The notes beneath the pieces were generated by a model. The model did no database searches. It saw only the letters and a program-made list of their open reading frames with translations, and was not told the DNA's origin. Shown here piece by piece: positions 26,470-35,473 of a DNA stretch of 64,000 nt; the stretch's first letter is position 1, and each line of letters opens with the position of its first letter. The stretch covers positions 1 to 64,000 of the forward strand of contig DASPJN010000017.1 of NCBI GenBank assembly GCA_035628595.1, read 5' to 3'. The translations under genes and the position numbers were made by a program. Source of the stretch: Chryseosolibacter sp035628595. GTDB lineage: Bacteria; Bacteroidota; Bacteroidia; Cytophagales; Cyclobacteriaceae.

Positions 26470-28200
26470 TTGGAACAAACAACAGAAATTCCGATAACAA
26501 CCGGTAAACGCCTGAATATTTTCAAGCGTATTCTGCTTTATTGTTTGGTGATAAGCGTAGTGTGCGCGATCGCACTTTTGTTTTTACGTGATAATATTCT
26601 TGCTTTCATCCTTCCAGTGCTTCCTCTTGATGATGGCAAAACAGCAGCTTATTATCTCGATCTGTATAACATTATCGTCACCGAATTTGGGTGGACGGCA
26701 CTAGTAATTATAATTGCTTATGCGATTTGTGATAATAAAAACGCCAGCAAGGTCACCTTGCAGGCGAAAGAATGGGCGGTAAAGAACCATAGGGAGTTTG
26801 CCGTTATCGTGGTAGTAAGTTTTGCTTCGGTGGCAACTACCGTCGCACTCTTTGCTTTAAACCAATTTCCTAATTCATCTGATGAATACGTCTATCTTTA
26901 CCAGGCGCAAACGGTAAGTGATGGACGACTCTGGTATCCGGCGTCACCGGTAGAAGAGGCGTTTAGATTCAATCACATTGCCGAAAAAGACGGCATTCGT
27001 GTCGGCAGATTTCCGCCTGGCTGGCCATTACTAATGGCTATTTTTCTTTACGTAGGAGTTCCCGCTGCTCTCGTGAATATCATTCTCGGAGTACTGGCGC
27101 TTTTTGTTTTTTATCGACTCGCGCTCAGGTTGTATGGACCCTTGATCGCAACTGCTGGGATGTCGCTGCTTGGGATTTCAGCTTTTTATATTTTTAATTC
27201 AGCGTCATATTTCTCCCACACATCCTGCGTGTTTGAAGCGCTGGTCTTCACGTATGGCATCTATCTGTACATAGACCGAAAACAACCTTTGTTCGCGCTA
27301 ATGGCCGGTGCAGCATTAGGACTCATGCTTATCACCCGGTATTACACGGCCGTCTTGATCGGGATACCATTATGTGTGATGCTATTTTATCACGAACGCC
27401 TGAAATCCTTTAAAGGTTTTTTCTGGCTGGCCGTTGGGGCACTGCCATTTTTCATTTACCTGTTGTGGTATAACTATTCAATTACTGGAGATGCATTGGA
27501 ACCTGTCACTGTGTGGGCTTATGATGACGAGGGTCTTGGTTTTGTGAACGGCCACACTTTGTTGAAAGGGCTTGAGCATATCATGCGGCGCATGCTGATG
27601 TTTGCTTACTGGGTATCTCCGGTTATGCTTCTTCTTTATTTTGTATTTCTGTTTCGGAAGCGAGCTGCTAATACCGATCGCGTTGTATACGTGGAAGATT
27701 ACTTTTTCATCTTTGTCATTATTGGCTATTTATTTTACCACGAAATCGGCGGAAATCAATATGGTCCACGGTTTTACTTCGAAGCGTTTCCGTTTCTACT
27801 GTTGCTAGTACTGCGGACTGTTTTCGCTGAAAACATTAAGTGGGCAAAAGCACTGATCATTGCATCAGCGATTGTGATGATTGTAAGACTACCACTTATA
27901 GCACACCGTGAACATATGATTGTAAAGGAGCGAACTGACGTGTATCGACTTGTGGCGAAAGCTAACATCCAGAATGCTGTAATCTTTGTGGCGAATGGAA
28001 CAAGCGTCAGACGACCTATGCCTGCAAGTGATCTGACCCGAAATGACATATATTATCAAGCTTCAGTTCTCTATGCGTTTGATGATGCTGTGAGCAATAA
28101 CGAGGTGATGAAACATTTTGCTGACCGCACTTTTTATCGATATGTTCGTCGTGACGAAGATCCCTCCGGTGTGCTCATAAAACTGAAGGGACATCAATGA
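26470..28200 (+). CDS. GT-C/GT39-like membrane glycosyltransferase
   Basis: This 576-residue protein has about 12 membrane helices and a TTG start. The first periplasmic loop carries SSDEYVYLYQAQ, with the Asp-Glu pair typical of the catalytic site of the PMT/ArnT (GT39/GT83) class, then RFPPGWPLLMA. These enzymes use polyprenyl-phosphate-linked sugars as donors outside the inner membrane. A smaller C-terminal soluble part follows after about residue 490. Its gene runs toward the second GT-C gene at 28236 and lies beside the DprE1/DprE2 pair, so a polyprenyl-phosphoryl-arabinose donor is possible. Acceptor and donor are unproven. Confidence 0.83.
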   Translation: MEQTTEIPITTGKRLNIFKRILLYCLVISVVCAIALLFLRDNILAFILPVLPLDDGKTAAYYLDLYNIIVTEFGWTALVIIIAYAICDNKNASKVTLQAKEWAVKNHREFAVIVVVSFASVATTVALFALNQFPNSSDEYVYLYQAQTVSDGRLWYPASPVEEAFRFNHIAEKDGIRVGRFPPGWPLLMAIFLYVGVPAALVNIILGVLALFVFYRLALRLYGPLIATAGMSLLGISAFYIFNSASYFSHTSCVFEALVFTYGIYLYIDRKQPLFALMAGAALGLMLITRYYTAVLIGIPLCVMLFYHERLKSFKGFFWLAVGALPFFIYLLWYNYSITGDALEPVTVWAYDDEGLGFVNGHTLLKGLEHIMRRMLMFAYWVSPVMLLLYFVFLFRKRAANTDRVVYVEDYFFIFVIIGYLFYHEIGGNQYGPRFYFEAFPFLLLLVLRTVFAENIKWAKALIIASAIVMIVRLPLIAHREHMIVKERTDVYRLVAKANIQNAVIFVANGTSVRRPMPASDLTRNDIYYQASVLYAFDDAVSNNEVMKHFADRTFYRYVRRDEDPSGVLIKLKGHQ

Positions 28201-28235
28201 GCAACTGCTTGGAAAGTTATCTAAAGCCATTATTC

Positions 28236-29894
28236 TTATTTTGACGGCTTCGTAAACACGTGGATGAATGATTCTTCAGGCGTGCGCGGAGCCAGGAATG
28301 TAAACTCGAACTGGTAATTTTCTTTCAGGCAATTCAAAACATCTTCCGGGTAAAAGTTGATGACCTCCTTCGTCGACACTGACTCAAAAATCACTACGTC
28401 GTATTCTTTGTTTTCAACTTTCGTGCAGAACTCGGCTACTTCTTTTTCAAAGATGGAAACTGTCCGGTGAAACCACATCGGCTGGTTCGTCAATGGCGTG
28501 AACGGAACTTCATACGCAAGGGAAGTCAATTCACTCATGTTTAGCACTTTTGCATTTTCCTTCTGAATTGCCGGAAGCCTTTTGATTTTTGCAATGCCAT
28601 CAAGCGTTGATTCTGCGAGATAGAGTTTCTCCATCGTTTTGTATTCTGTAGCGAGCCTGTATTTATGCCCGGACTGCTCTTCGTTTTTTTGAACTGTTAC
28701 AGGTTTTTTCGCAATTACACGTTGTACATTCCGCCAGTAGATCCCCGCCCACCAGAAAACCAGGAATGACATACAGACTGCGAGGTACTGCCAACGACTT
28801 AAGTCAATGTTTAGGCGAAGGTTTGAAAAACAATACGCAAATCCGAATGCATAAAAAAAGACTTCGTTTCGATCCGGCACCGGACTCGTTACAGGTATGA
28901 TGAGTGCCTGTACAATTACACCGATACAAAGTATTGCGAACAGCACTTCTTTCTTGTTTTGGAAGAATGTTTTTCCCGAACGTGACTTGTCAAGCACAAA
29001 CAACACAATAACGAACAAAAAGAATTTTTCCCAGTATGCCCACCCAAGTATCTCATTGAGAAAATCCATCAGTACCAACCGTGATTTGTGCGGCGGCTGC
29101 CCATAGTTAAACCAGTAGAGGAAATCATACTTTAATAAGGGAAGGACAAAGATTGCGGCGAACAAGAGAAACAAACCTGTGGATGAAAGGATCTTCTTTG
29201 CTGATCTGGTGACAATTGCGTCGTAAAACAAAATCGCGGCACAAAGAAGGAGGCCGAGCCCCCCGATATCTTGTTTGGTGAAGATCGTGAAAAAAGTAAA
29301 GAATGAGCTCAGTGTCAGCGACGCCCACATTTTCCAACCTGCGGTATTTTTCAGTAGCGCGTTGAGTAGAAAGTAGATGGCAATCATCTCGAATACAAAC
29401 ACCACATGGTTATACCATGGCCAAAAGTTGAACGAAACGTAGGAGAAACAAAAAACTACGACGGAAAATAGAATTATTGCCGGCTTTACATCGAGCATTT
29501 TTAATATTGAACGAAACGTGATGATTGATACGAGGTTTATGAAAACCTGCGCCTTGATGAGCGTATAAAAGTATGGCCCGAAAATTTTAAAGAAAAGAGC
29601 CGGAATTACCCAGTAACCATAGCCCATTGGTAGTGAAAAATCGCGGAAGGGCATTTGGCCCAAATACAAGCGGTAGGCCCCTTCCCACGATAGGAAAATG
29701 TTGATGCGATATGGATTGTTAAACAGCAGAGGAGCGAAGCAAAACACTAAACCAATGAACAATTCAATCCCGAAGAGTTGGTTTTCACTCAGGTGTCGCG
29801 GTGAAGTGGCAAGGTTGCCAATAGACCTGAAAATATCTTTGTAATGATAATCACCGGATTTGGAAGTGAGTATAAATTTCCTCGTATAGTTCAT
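28236..29894 (-). CDS. Large GT-C-type membrane glycosyltransferase, possible arabinosyl/pentosyl transferase
   Basis: This 552-residue protein has about ten membrane helices between residues 40 and 400 and a soluble C-terminal domain (about 420-552). The first large loop carries GQMPFRDFSLPMGYGYW, matching the P..DF...G.G pattern near the catalytic Asp of several GT-C families. The gene diverges from the DprE1-like gene, and the two start codons overlap in the tetranucleotide CATG at 29892-29895. This contact suggests shared regulation and a functional link: a membrane transferase using the lipid-linked pentose that DprE1/DprE2 would make. The specific sugar is inferred from neighbours only. 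Confidence 0.75.
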   Translation of the reverse strand: MNYTRKFILTSKSGDYHYKDIFRSIGNLATSPRHLSENQLFGIELFIGLVFCFAPLLFNNPYRINIFLSWEGAYRLYLGQMPFRDFSLPMGYGYWVIPALFFKIFGPYFYTLIKAQVFINLVSIITFRSILKMLDVKPAIILFSVVVFCFSYVSFNFWPWYNHVVFVFEMIAIYFLLNALLKNTAGWKMWASLTLSSFFTFFTIFTKQDIGGLGLLLCAAILFYDAIVTRSAKKILSSTGLFLLFAAIFVLPLLKYDFLYWFNYGQPPHKSRLVLMDFLNEILGWAYWEKFFLFVIVLFVLDKSRSGKTFFQNKKEVLFAILCIGVIVQALIIPVTSPVPDRNEVFFYAFGFAYCFSNLRLNIDLSRWQYLAVCMSFLVFWWAGIYWRNVQRVIAKKPVTVQKNEEQSGHKYRLATEYKTMEKLYLAESTLDGIAKIKRLPAIQKENAKVLNMSELTSLAYEVPFTPLTNQPMWFHRTVSIFEKEVAEFCTKVENKEYDVVIFESVSTKEVINFYPEDVLNCLKENYQFEFTFLAPRTPEESFIHVFTKPSK

Positions 29895-31218
29895 GAAAAA
29901 GTTAATTACTAATTGGAATCATTATCCTGTAGTTGAAGCTGACGAAATATCCTTTGACTATGATCGTGAGCTAACCAACAAGCTAAACGGGTTTCAAACG
30001 ATCGCGCACGGAAATGGCAGATGTTATGGCGATGCATCACTTTCAACCAGTGTGATAAACACACTCCGTTACGATAAGATATTGTCATTCGATGAGCAAC
30101 AAGGAATAATTACATGCCAAAGCGGAATTCTTCTTTCGGATCTATTACAGGTAATTGTTCCCCGTGGATGGTTCCTTCCTGTAACACCTGGAACGAAATT
30201 CATTACGGTGGGCGGCGCGGTTGCATCCGATGTTCATGGTAAGAATCATCATGTGGATGGATCGTTTTCGCGTCACGTTGTTTCCATGTCTGTGCTAACC
30301 GGACTCGATGAAAAGGTCATTTGTTCCCCGACGCAAAACGCAGATTTGTTTTGGGCCACATGTGGAGGAATGGGTCTCACAGGTGTTGTGTTGGAAGTAT
30401 CCTTCCGCTTAAAGAAAATCGAAACGGCATTTATCTCCCAGAAGCAAATTAAGGCTGATAACCTTGACGAGGCAATGGTTTTATTTGCAGAGCACAGTGA
30501 TCATACATATTCCGTCGCATGGATTGACTGTCTGAAAACTGGCAATCATTTTGGCCGATGCATCCTCATACTTGGCGAGCATAGCACCCAGGGAGAGGTA
30601 AAAAGTAAACGCGATTGTCTGATGCCTAAAGAGAAATCACTCTTCAGCATGCCGTGTCATCTCCCTTCATTCGTGCTTAACGGCTGGTCTGTGAAGGCAT
30701 TCAATGCGCTTTATTACGCGAAAAATTACCAGAAGGTGATGAATAGTTGCGTTCATTACGATGGCTTCTTTTACCCTTTGGACTCAATTTTAAACTGGAA
30801 CAGGATCTATGGGCGGAAGGGGTTCGTGCAATACCAGTTCGTGCTTCCGTTACAAAACAGTAAAGAAGGGTTAAAGAATATCCTGACAAGAATCAATAAA
30901 ATGGGGATGGGCTCATTCCTGGCTGTACTGAAATTATTCGGAGAACAGGATGACCTGATTTCATTTCCGATGAAAGGTTACACGCTGGCGCTCGACTTTC
31001 CGATGAGACCGGGGTTACTGGATTTCCTAGACGAACTCGATGAAGTTGTTGCTGATTATGGCGGTCGGATTTATTTATCCAAAGATGCGAGAATGAAAAA
31101 AGAGATTTTTTGGGACACCTATCCAAAGGCGGGAGTCTTTAAAGATATCCTGGAAAAGTATGACCCGAGCCATCGCTATGTTTCAGGGTTGTCAAAACGT
31201 TTAAAGCTGAAGGGATAA
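29893..31218 (+). CDS. DprE1-like FAD-dependent polyprenylphosphoryl-ribose 2'-oxidase
   Basis: This 441-residue protein has the FAD_binding_4 (VAO-type) domain and a D-arabinono-1,4-lactone-oxidase-like C-terminus. Visible are HGNGRCYGDASL (residues 39-50), TPGTKFITVGGAVASDVHG and GKNHHVDGSFSRHV (116-129), the block that marks mycobacterial DprE1, and near the C-terminus IYLSKDARMKKEIFW with the conserved lysine. DprE1 oxidises decaprenylphosphoryl-beta-D-ribose to the 2'-keto intermediate. The next gene encodes the matching DprE2-like reductase and overlaps by 1 bp (TAATG). Together they epimerise ribose to arabinose. Length matches DprE1 (about 460). The lipid substrate is inferred. Confidence 0.88.
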   Translation: MKKLITNWNHYPVVEADEISFDYDRELTNKLNGFQTIAHGNGRCYGDASLSTSVINTLRYDKILSFDEQQGIITCQSGILLSDLLQVIVPRGWFLPVTPGTKFITVGGAVASDVHGKNHHVDGSFSRHVVSMSVLTGLDEKVICSPTQNADLFWATCGGMGLTGVVLEVSFRLKKIETAFISQKQIKADNLDEAMVLFAEHSDHTYSVAWIDCLKTGNHFGRCILILGEHSTQGEVKSKRDCLMPKEKSLFSMPCHLPSFVLNGWSVKAFNALYYAKNYQKVMNSCVHYDGFFYPLDSILNWNRIYGRKGFVQYQFVLPLQNSKEGLKNILTRINKMGMGSFLAVLKLFGEQDDLISFPMKGYTLALDFPMRPGLLDFLDELDEVVADYGGRIYLSKDARMKKEIFWDTYPKAGVFKDILEKYDPSHRYVSGLSKRLKLKG

Positions 31219-31952
31219 TGTCACGGAACGCATTGATCCTCGGAGCAACTTCAGACATCGCAGTCGCGCTTGCCCGTAAGTTTGGCACAAACGGTTATTC
31301 AATTACGCTCGCTGCACGTAATCTCGAGAAGATAAGGGCGACACAGGCGGATATAAAAATACGCCAGCGTGTTCCGGTAGAAATCGTTTCGTTTGACGCG
31401 AATGACGTTGAAAGCCACCAAGCGTTTTATGAATCTCTGCCGGCCAAACCAGATGTAGTGATTAGTGTATTTGGTCTTCTCGGAAATCAAACTGAAGCGC
31501 AGCAGAACTGGAAATCATGTCAGGATATTCTTTACGCAAATTTTATTGGCGCGGTTTCCATTTTGAATATTGTTGCAAATGACATGGAGCAACGAAGGCA
31601 TGGCGTCATTATCGGTATAAGTTCCGTGGCCGGGGAACGCGGACGCCAGAGCAACTATATTTACGGCAGTGCAAAGGCGGGCTTCACAGCATACCTGTCC
31701 GGACTGCGAAACCGGCTTTGTAAAAGCAACGTGCATGTACTTACCGTAAAACCTGGGTTCGTGAAAACGCGAATGATTGAAAATATTAAGACACCTGGGC
31801 CGCTCACCTCTCTTCCTTCAAGAGTCGCCGACGACATTTACAACGCTATGGCTAAGGGGCGTAACACGATCTATACGTCGTCGATCTGGCGTCCGATCAT
31901 GTATGCGATCAAGAGTATTCCTGAGGGGCTGTTTAAGAGATTAAAGCTTTGA
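31218..31952 (+). CDS. DprE2-like short-chain reductase (2-keto-ribose to arabinose)
   Basis: This 244-residue SDR has the cofactor motif LGATSDIA (about 8-15), the catalytic serine in ISSVAG, and the Y149-x3-K153 pair in YIYGSAKAGF. The early LGATSDIA..LA..FA-type motif and the short length are characteristic of DprE2. DprE2 reduces decaprenylphosphoryl-2-keto-D-erythro-pentose with NADH to decaprenylphosphoryl-D-arabinose. The start codon overlaps the stop of the DprE1-like gene, so both are co-translated. A general SDR role is the alternative, but the neighbour makes DprE2 the best call. Confidence 0.87.
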   Translation: MSRNALILGATSDIAVALARKFGTNGYSITLAARNLEKIRATQADIKIRQRVPVEIVSFDANDVESHQAFYESLPAKPDVVISVFGLLGNQTEAQQNWKSCQDILYANFIGAVSILNIVANDMEQRRHGVIIGISSVAGERGRQSNYIYGSAKAGFTAYLSGLRNRLCKSNVHVLTVKPGFVKTRMIENIKTPGPLTSLPSRVADDIYNAMAKGRNTIYTSSIWRPIMYAIKSIPEGLFKRLKL

Positions 31953-32069
31953 GTGTTGTCGCTTTCCTCGCCGTAAAAATTAACAAAAAACTTGTCGCTT
32001 AAGCGTCTGTATCAACTGGCTGCGGTACGTTTTTTTAACCAGTCGTGTTGAAACTCTTATTTACTAATC

Positions 32070-33152
32070 ATGCAATTCAGGGCACTTCAAATCACAGAAA
32101 AGGAAGGTGGGAAATTTGAACGAAGTATCATTGAAAGAAACATCGACGATTTGCCGCAGGGAGAAGTCATCATCAATGTACACTACTCCGCATTAAACTA
32201 TAAAGACGCACTGTCTGCAACAGGCCACAAGGGAATTTCAAAGTATTTCCCTCACACGCCAGGCATTGAGGCAGCAGGCATCGTTGAGCAAAGCCGTTCG
32301 CCTAAATTTAAGGAAGGGGACGAGGTATTTCTTACCGGATATGATCTTGGAATGAATACACCTGGCGCATACGCTGAGTACATCCGCGTTCCTGCAGACT
32401 GGGTGATGCACAAGCCAAAGGGACTAAGCTGTAAAGATTGCATGACCATTGGCACCGCTGGATTTACAGCAGCCTATGCACTCCATAAAATGGAGGCGTT
32501 GGGCCAAACTCCCGACTATGGACCAATCGTCGTTACCGGTTCAACCGGCGGAGTGGGTAGCTTGGCCGTTGCAATTCTTGGCAAAGCTGGTTACGAGGTA
32601 GTAGCAGTGACGGGTAAAGAGGATGTTGAAAAGTATTTGAAATTCCTTGGGGCTTCGCGCGTGGAACCGAGAAGTTTTCTCGATGACACTTTTGGAAAAC
32701 CTTTGAAGCGCGCTTTGTGGGCCGGAGCAATCGATACCGTTTCCGGTAACATGCTCACAACTTTGTTGAAGCGATGCAAGCGCGATGGAAATATAGTAGC
32801 AACCGGACTTTTATCTTCCACCCAGTTTGCAACGACCGTGTATCCTTTTATCCTGAATGGTGTAAACTTATTGGGCATCGGCGCAGGCCAAACGCCAATG
32901 GCCCTTCGTACTCAATTATGGACGAAGCTGATGAATGAATGGAACGTGTGTGATAAGTTGCCGGCAATTGCCCACGAAATTACACTGGATGATCTGAAGA
33001 ATGTCTATATCGACGCGATCCTTTCCGGACGAACGAAAGGAAGAGTTGTCGTTAACCTTAATCAGAATTGTAACGAGTCCCAGGTTCTGAATCAAGTGCC
33101 GGTGGAAGCACAATTCGATAAGCGAGTTGTTATGGCTGTGAGTGCTGCATAA
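32070..33152 (+). CDS. YhdH/AcuI-type quinone oxidoreductase (acrylyl-CoA reductase family)
   Basis: This 360-residue MDR-superfamily protein without zinc ligands matches YhdH/YhfP: SALNYKDALSATGHKGIS, FPHTPGIEAAGIVEQS, DWVMHKPKGLSCKDCMTIGTAGFTA, and the NADPH loop VTGSTGGVGSLAVAIL. YhdH/AcuI reduces acryloyl-CoA to propionyl-CoA with NADPH; other enone substrates are possible. The last 25 or so residues after NLNQ are an unusual extension. It lies 117 bp after the DprE2-like gene, is probably a separate unit, and is followed by a terminator. Its link with the glycan locus is not evident. Confidence 0.9.
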   Translation: MQFRALQITEKEGGKFERSIIERNIDDLPQGEVIINVHYSALNYKDALSATGHKGISKYFPHTPGIEAAGIVEQSRSPKFKEGDEVFLTGYDLGMNTPGAYAEYIRVPADWVMHKPKGLSCKDCMTIGTAGFTAAYALHKMEALGQTPDYGPIVVTGSTGGVGSLAVAILGKAGYEVVAVTGKEDVEKYLKFLGASRVEPRSFLDDTFGKPLKRALWAGAIDTVSGNMLTTLLKRCKRDGNIVATGLLSSTQFATTVYPFILNGVNLLGIGAGQTPMALRTQLWTKLMNEWNVCDKLPAIAHEITLDDLKNVYIDAILSGRTKGRVVVNLNQNCNESQVLNQVPVEAQFDKRVVMAVSAA

Positions 33153-33182
33153 TATAACTTAGAATATCATATCATTTATAAC

Positions 33183-33210
33183 AAGCAGGTCATCATGATC
33201 TGCTTTTTTA
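33183..33210 (+). terminator. Rho-independent terminator
   Basis: AAGCAGGTCAT (33183-33193) pairs with ATGATCTGCTT (33195-33205) with one G-U pair, followed by a T-run. It lies about 30 bp after the AcuI-type gene and faces the end of the convergent acyltransferase gene. Confidence 0.75.
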
Positions 33211-33258
33211 TTTTTGCGTTTTACGGTGGCCGGGTAGCGCGAACGCGGTGATAGATAT

Positions 33259-34305
33259 TCAACTACCGATCAGGTATCTGCTGTACTTTCCCGTAATACG
33301 CTTTACGAAGTAAACGGTCACGGTTGATGCCAGCAAGATGAATAAGTATGATATGACAAACACCGGCAGAGAGAAATCAATTGTAACACCCGATATTTCG
33401 ACGATCTTGCCCGAGATGCTTATGAAAGCATAATGCACAAAGAAAATCCCAAAGCTGTAGTTGCCGAGCATTTCGATAAGCGGCATCTCTTTCTTTCGGA
33501 TCTCATACACCAGACACAGCAGCATCATGCAAAGCATGAGAACCTTTAGCGCGTATACGTTAAATGCAATTGTCCCTTTATACAGAACATCTTCAAAGCG
33601 TAGGTCTCTCGAGAAATTTGCACCGGCGCCGACATCAATGATCGTTATTGCGAGATAAACAAAAGCTGAAAGAGCCAGTATCACGCGGCTATTTGCAAGA
33701 ATTCTTTCCTTATAAAAGGAAGCACACATGCCAGCCATGTATACAGGTACAAAGTGAATGTATGACAAAAAAGGATTGGCATTATGCAGCGGTCTGTAGG
33801 TAAAGAAAAATAGCAAGACGAACAAAGGAAAAACGTATTGATAAAAGTTTTTTCTGTCGAGCACGTGCAACAATGGTGCGGTGAGGTAAACAAGGATGAT
33901 CGTAGTGATAAACCAGAATGGAGGCATGTGTGTGCCGGTGAAAATATAAAAGACTATTTGCCGCGTTACAGACCAATCATCAAAATTGGCGGGTAGAGCA
34001 AGGGATTCGAAGTTCGTGTAGATTCGAATAATGATGAGTGGAATAGAAATGATCAGGTAGGGGAGTATGATCACTTTAAATTTCGTTTCAATGTATTTTC
34101 TATAGTCGAAGTGGTTATGCGTAAGGTATTGGAATAAAAATCCGCCGATAAAAAGAAACAAAACAGTTCCATTCCCTTCCGATGGATCGAAGATCGCGTC
34201 AAACACCTTCGTAGTTTGCTGGTCGAAGCCATGTGCGTGTACACCGACAACAAATAGAATCGCGACCCCGCGGAGATTGTGTATGTATGAAAGAAATTTA
34301 GACAT
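33259..34305 (-). CDS. Acyltransferase-3 family membrane protein
   Basis: This 348-residue protein has about ten membrane helices. The family start is visible in HNLRGVAILFVVGVHAHGF (the conserved His) and FLFIGGFLFQYL; HMPPFWFITTIILVYL is also typical of the exopolysaccharide acetyltransferase branch (OatA/WecH/GumF-like). It probably moves acetyl groups across the membrane for O-acetylation of the polymer. Its start is 1 bp from the stop of the SGNH-hydrolase-like gene. Acyltransferase-3 proteins often work with a periplasmic SGNH domain, and here the two may be a split version of the fused OatA type. Confidence 0.88.
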   Translation of the reverse strand: MSKFLSYIHNLRGVAILFVVGVHAHGFDQQTTKVFDAIFDPSEGNGTVLFLFIGGFLFQYLTHNHFDYRKYIETKFKVIILPYLIISIPLIIIRIYTNFESLALPANFDDWSVTRQIVFYIFTGTHMPPFWFITTIILVYLTAPLLHVLDRKNFYQYVFPLFVLLFFFTYRPLHNANPFLSYIHFVPVYMAGMCASFYKERILANSRVILALSAFVYLAITIIDVGAGANFSRDLRFEDVLYKGTIAFNVYALKVLMLCMMLLCLVYEIRKKEMPLIEMLGNYSFGIFFVHYAFISISGKIVEISGVTIDFSLPVFVISYLFILLASTVTVYFVKRITGKYSRYLIGS

Positions 34306-34306
34306 G

Positions 34307-35383
34307 CTATTCCTCCTCCAGTGTCCCTACGAGCCTGCTTATTTCTTTTGCGATGATCTCGTTTCCATTCGGCGAAACGTGACAGAAATCAATATATATT
34401 CTCTGTTCACCGTCGAACTTGTCACTTAAGTCGAAGATCCAAGGGTGGTTTCGCTCCTTGATTTTTTTCTTAAAGTTTTTGTATACGGCTTCGAAGTTCT
34501 GCCCCAGGTCCGGATCAAGTTCGAGATGATCGAGCTGTGGATTACCGATAAACGCAGCTGGCTGCAAAATGGCCATGAACCTGCCCCCGCGATTGCTGAC
34601 AATTTCGTGGGCAAGTTCCCAGTTCCGCATCATGATCTCGGCGATCTGTTCAGCTTTTTTTGGATTGCTGACACAGTCGTATGGAGATTCACTTTGTCGT
34701 TGATTTCTGTATACGAGTGTAAGAATGTTGTCGAAAAAAATCTTCGCGACAATTTCTTTCGCAAGCTTTGCCTTTCCTGTATACAATTTATCGCGGTACA
34801 TCGGCACAAGCCTGTGCGCAGGTAATTCAGAGATTTCTTTCGGGCAAAGAAAAGCGGCATCGTTTACGCCGTCATAGAATATTACCAGGTTTGCCCGATC
34901 GCCCTTTGAGTATGACGAGATCAATGCATCGAGTTCCTGGCGACTGTTGTATGCTAGTTGTCCGAAATTTTTGACCTGATATTCAGGCAGATCTTTATTA
35001 AACAATGCAGGAATTGTGTGATTGTCGTCTGAGCCTTCACCCCACATGGTCGAGCCCCCGAAGAACCATGCAGTTTTCGTTTCACTGGTTGTTGTTTTGT
35101 TTGACGCGGGATGGATACGGAATCCGTGTTCACCGACAGTCGTCGTCTCCCCTTTATATGGTTTGCATCGCCAGCCTACAAACGGTTCGTACTGATGTTG
35201 AATACTGTTATAATCATGAAATACTTTTGTTGCATAGGCATGGTCTGAGGAATAGTTTGGCAGATTTTCCCGTTGCGCTTTCTTGTCAATACTTTTCAGA
35301 TATAACCCGCATCCCCAATTGATAAGCGCAAGGAGCACCGCGAAACTGATAAGATTGATAAGTATGAATTTTATTGTTTTCAC
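34307..35383 (-). CDS. SGNH/GDSL-type hydrolase or acetyltransferase, membrane-anchored
   Basis: This 358-residue protein has an N-terminal membrane helix (about 5-28) and a periplasmic SGNH domain. Block I is FFGGSTMWGEG, with the Ser nucleophile in the GST context; block III/oxyanion is FYDGVNDAAF; block V is IDFCHVSPNGNE, with the Asp-x-x-His dyad. The GGST variant of block I is common among AlgX/DltD-like acetyl-group handling proteins. It lies 1 bp upstream of an acyltransferase-3 gene, so it likely completes polymer O-acetylation in the periplasm. Deacetylation is the alternative. Confidence 0.83.
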   Translation of the reverse strand: MKTIKFILINLISFAVLLALINWGCGLYLKSIDKKAQRENLPNYSSDHAYATKVFHDYNSIQHQYEPFVGWRCKPYKGETTTVGEHGFRIHPASNKTTTSETKTAWFFGGSTMWGEGSDDNHTIPALFNKDLPEYQVKNFGQLAYNSRQELDALISSYSKGDRANLVIFYDGVNDAAFLCPKEISELPAHRLVPMYRDKLYTGKAKLAKEIVAKIFFDNILTLVYRNQRQSESPYDCVSNPKKAEQIAEIMMRNWELAHEIVSNRGGRFMAILQPAAFIGNPQLDHLELDPDLGQNFEAVYKNFKKKIKERNHPWIFDLSDKFDGEQRIYIDFCHVSPNGNEIIAKEISRLVGTLEEE

Positions 35384-35473
35384 AAATTACTGGAGGTGTT
35401 TTTTTTAGATGGACGATAGCATGCTTAAGCGCTTTGTTTGTACATGCTAAATGGCTGATAAAAAAAGAATGCC

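Noticed and set aside
33209..33216. TATTTTTG promoter-like element on the plus strand
   Set aside because: It lies in the T-rich tail of a terminator and no plus-strand gene follows.
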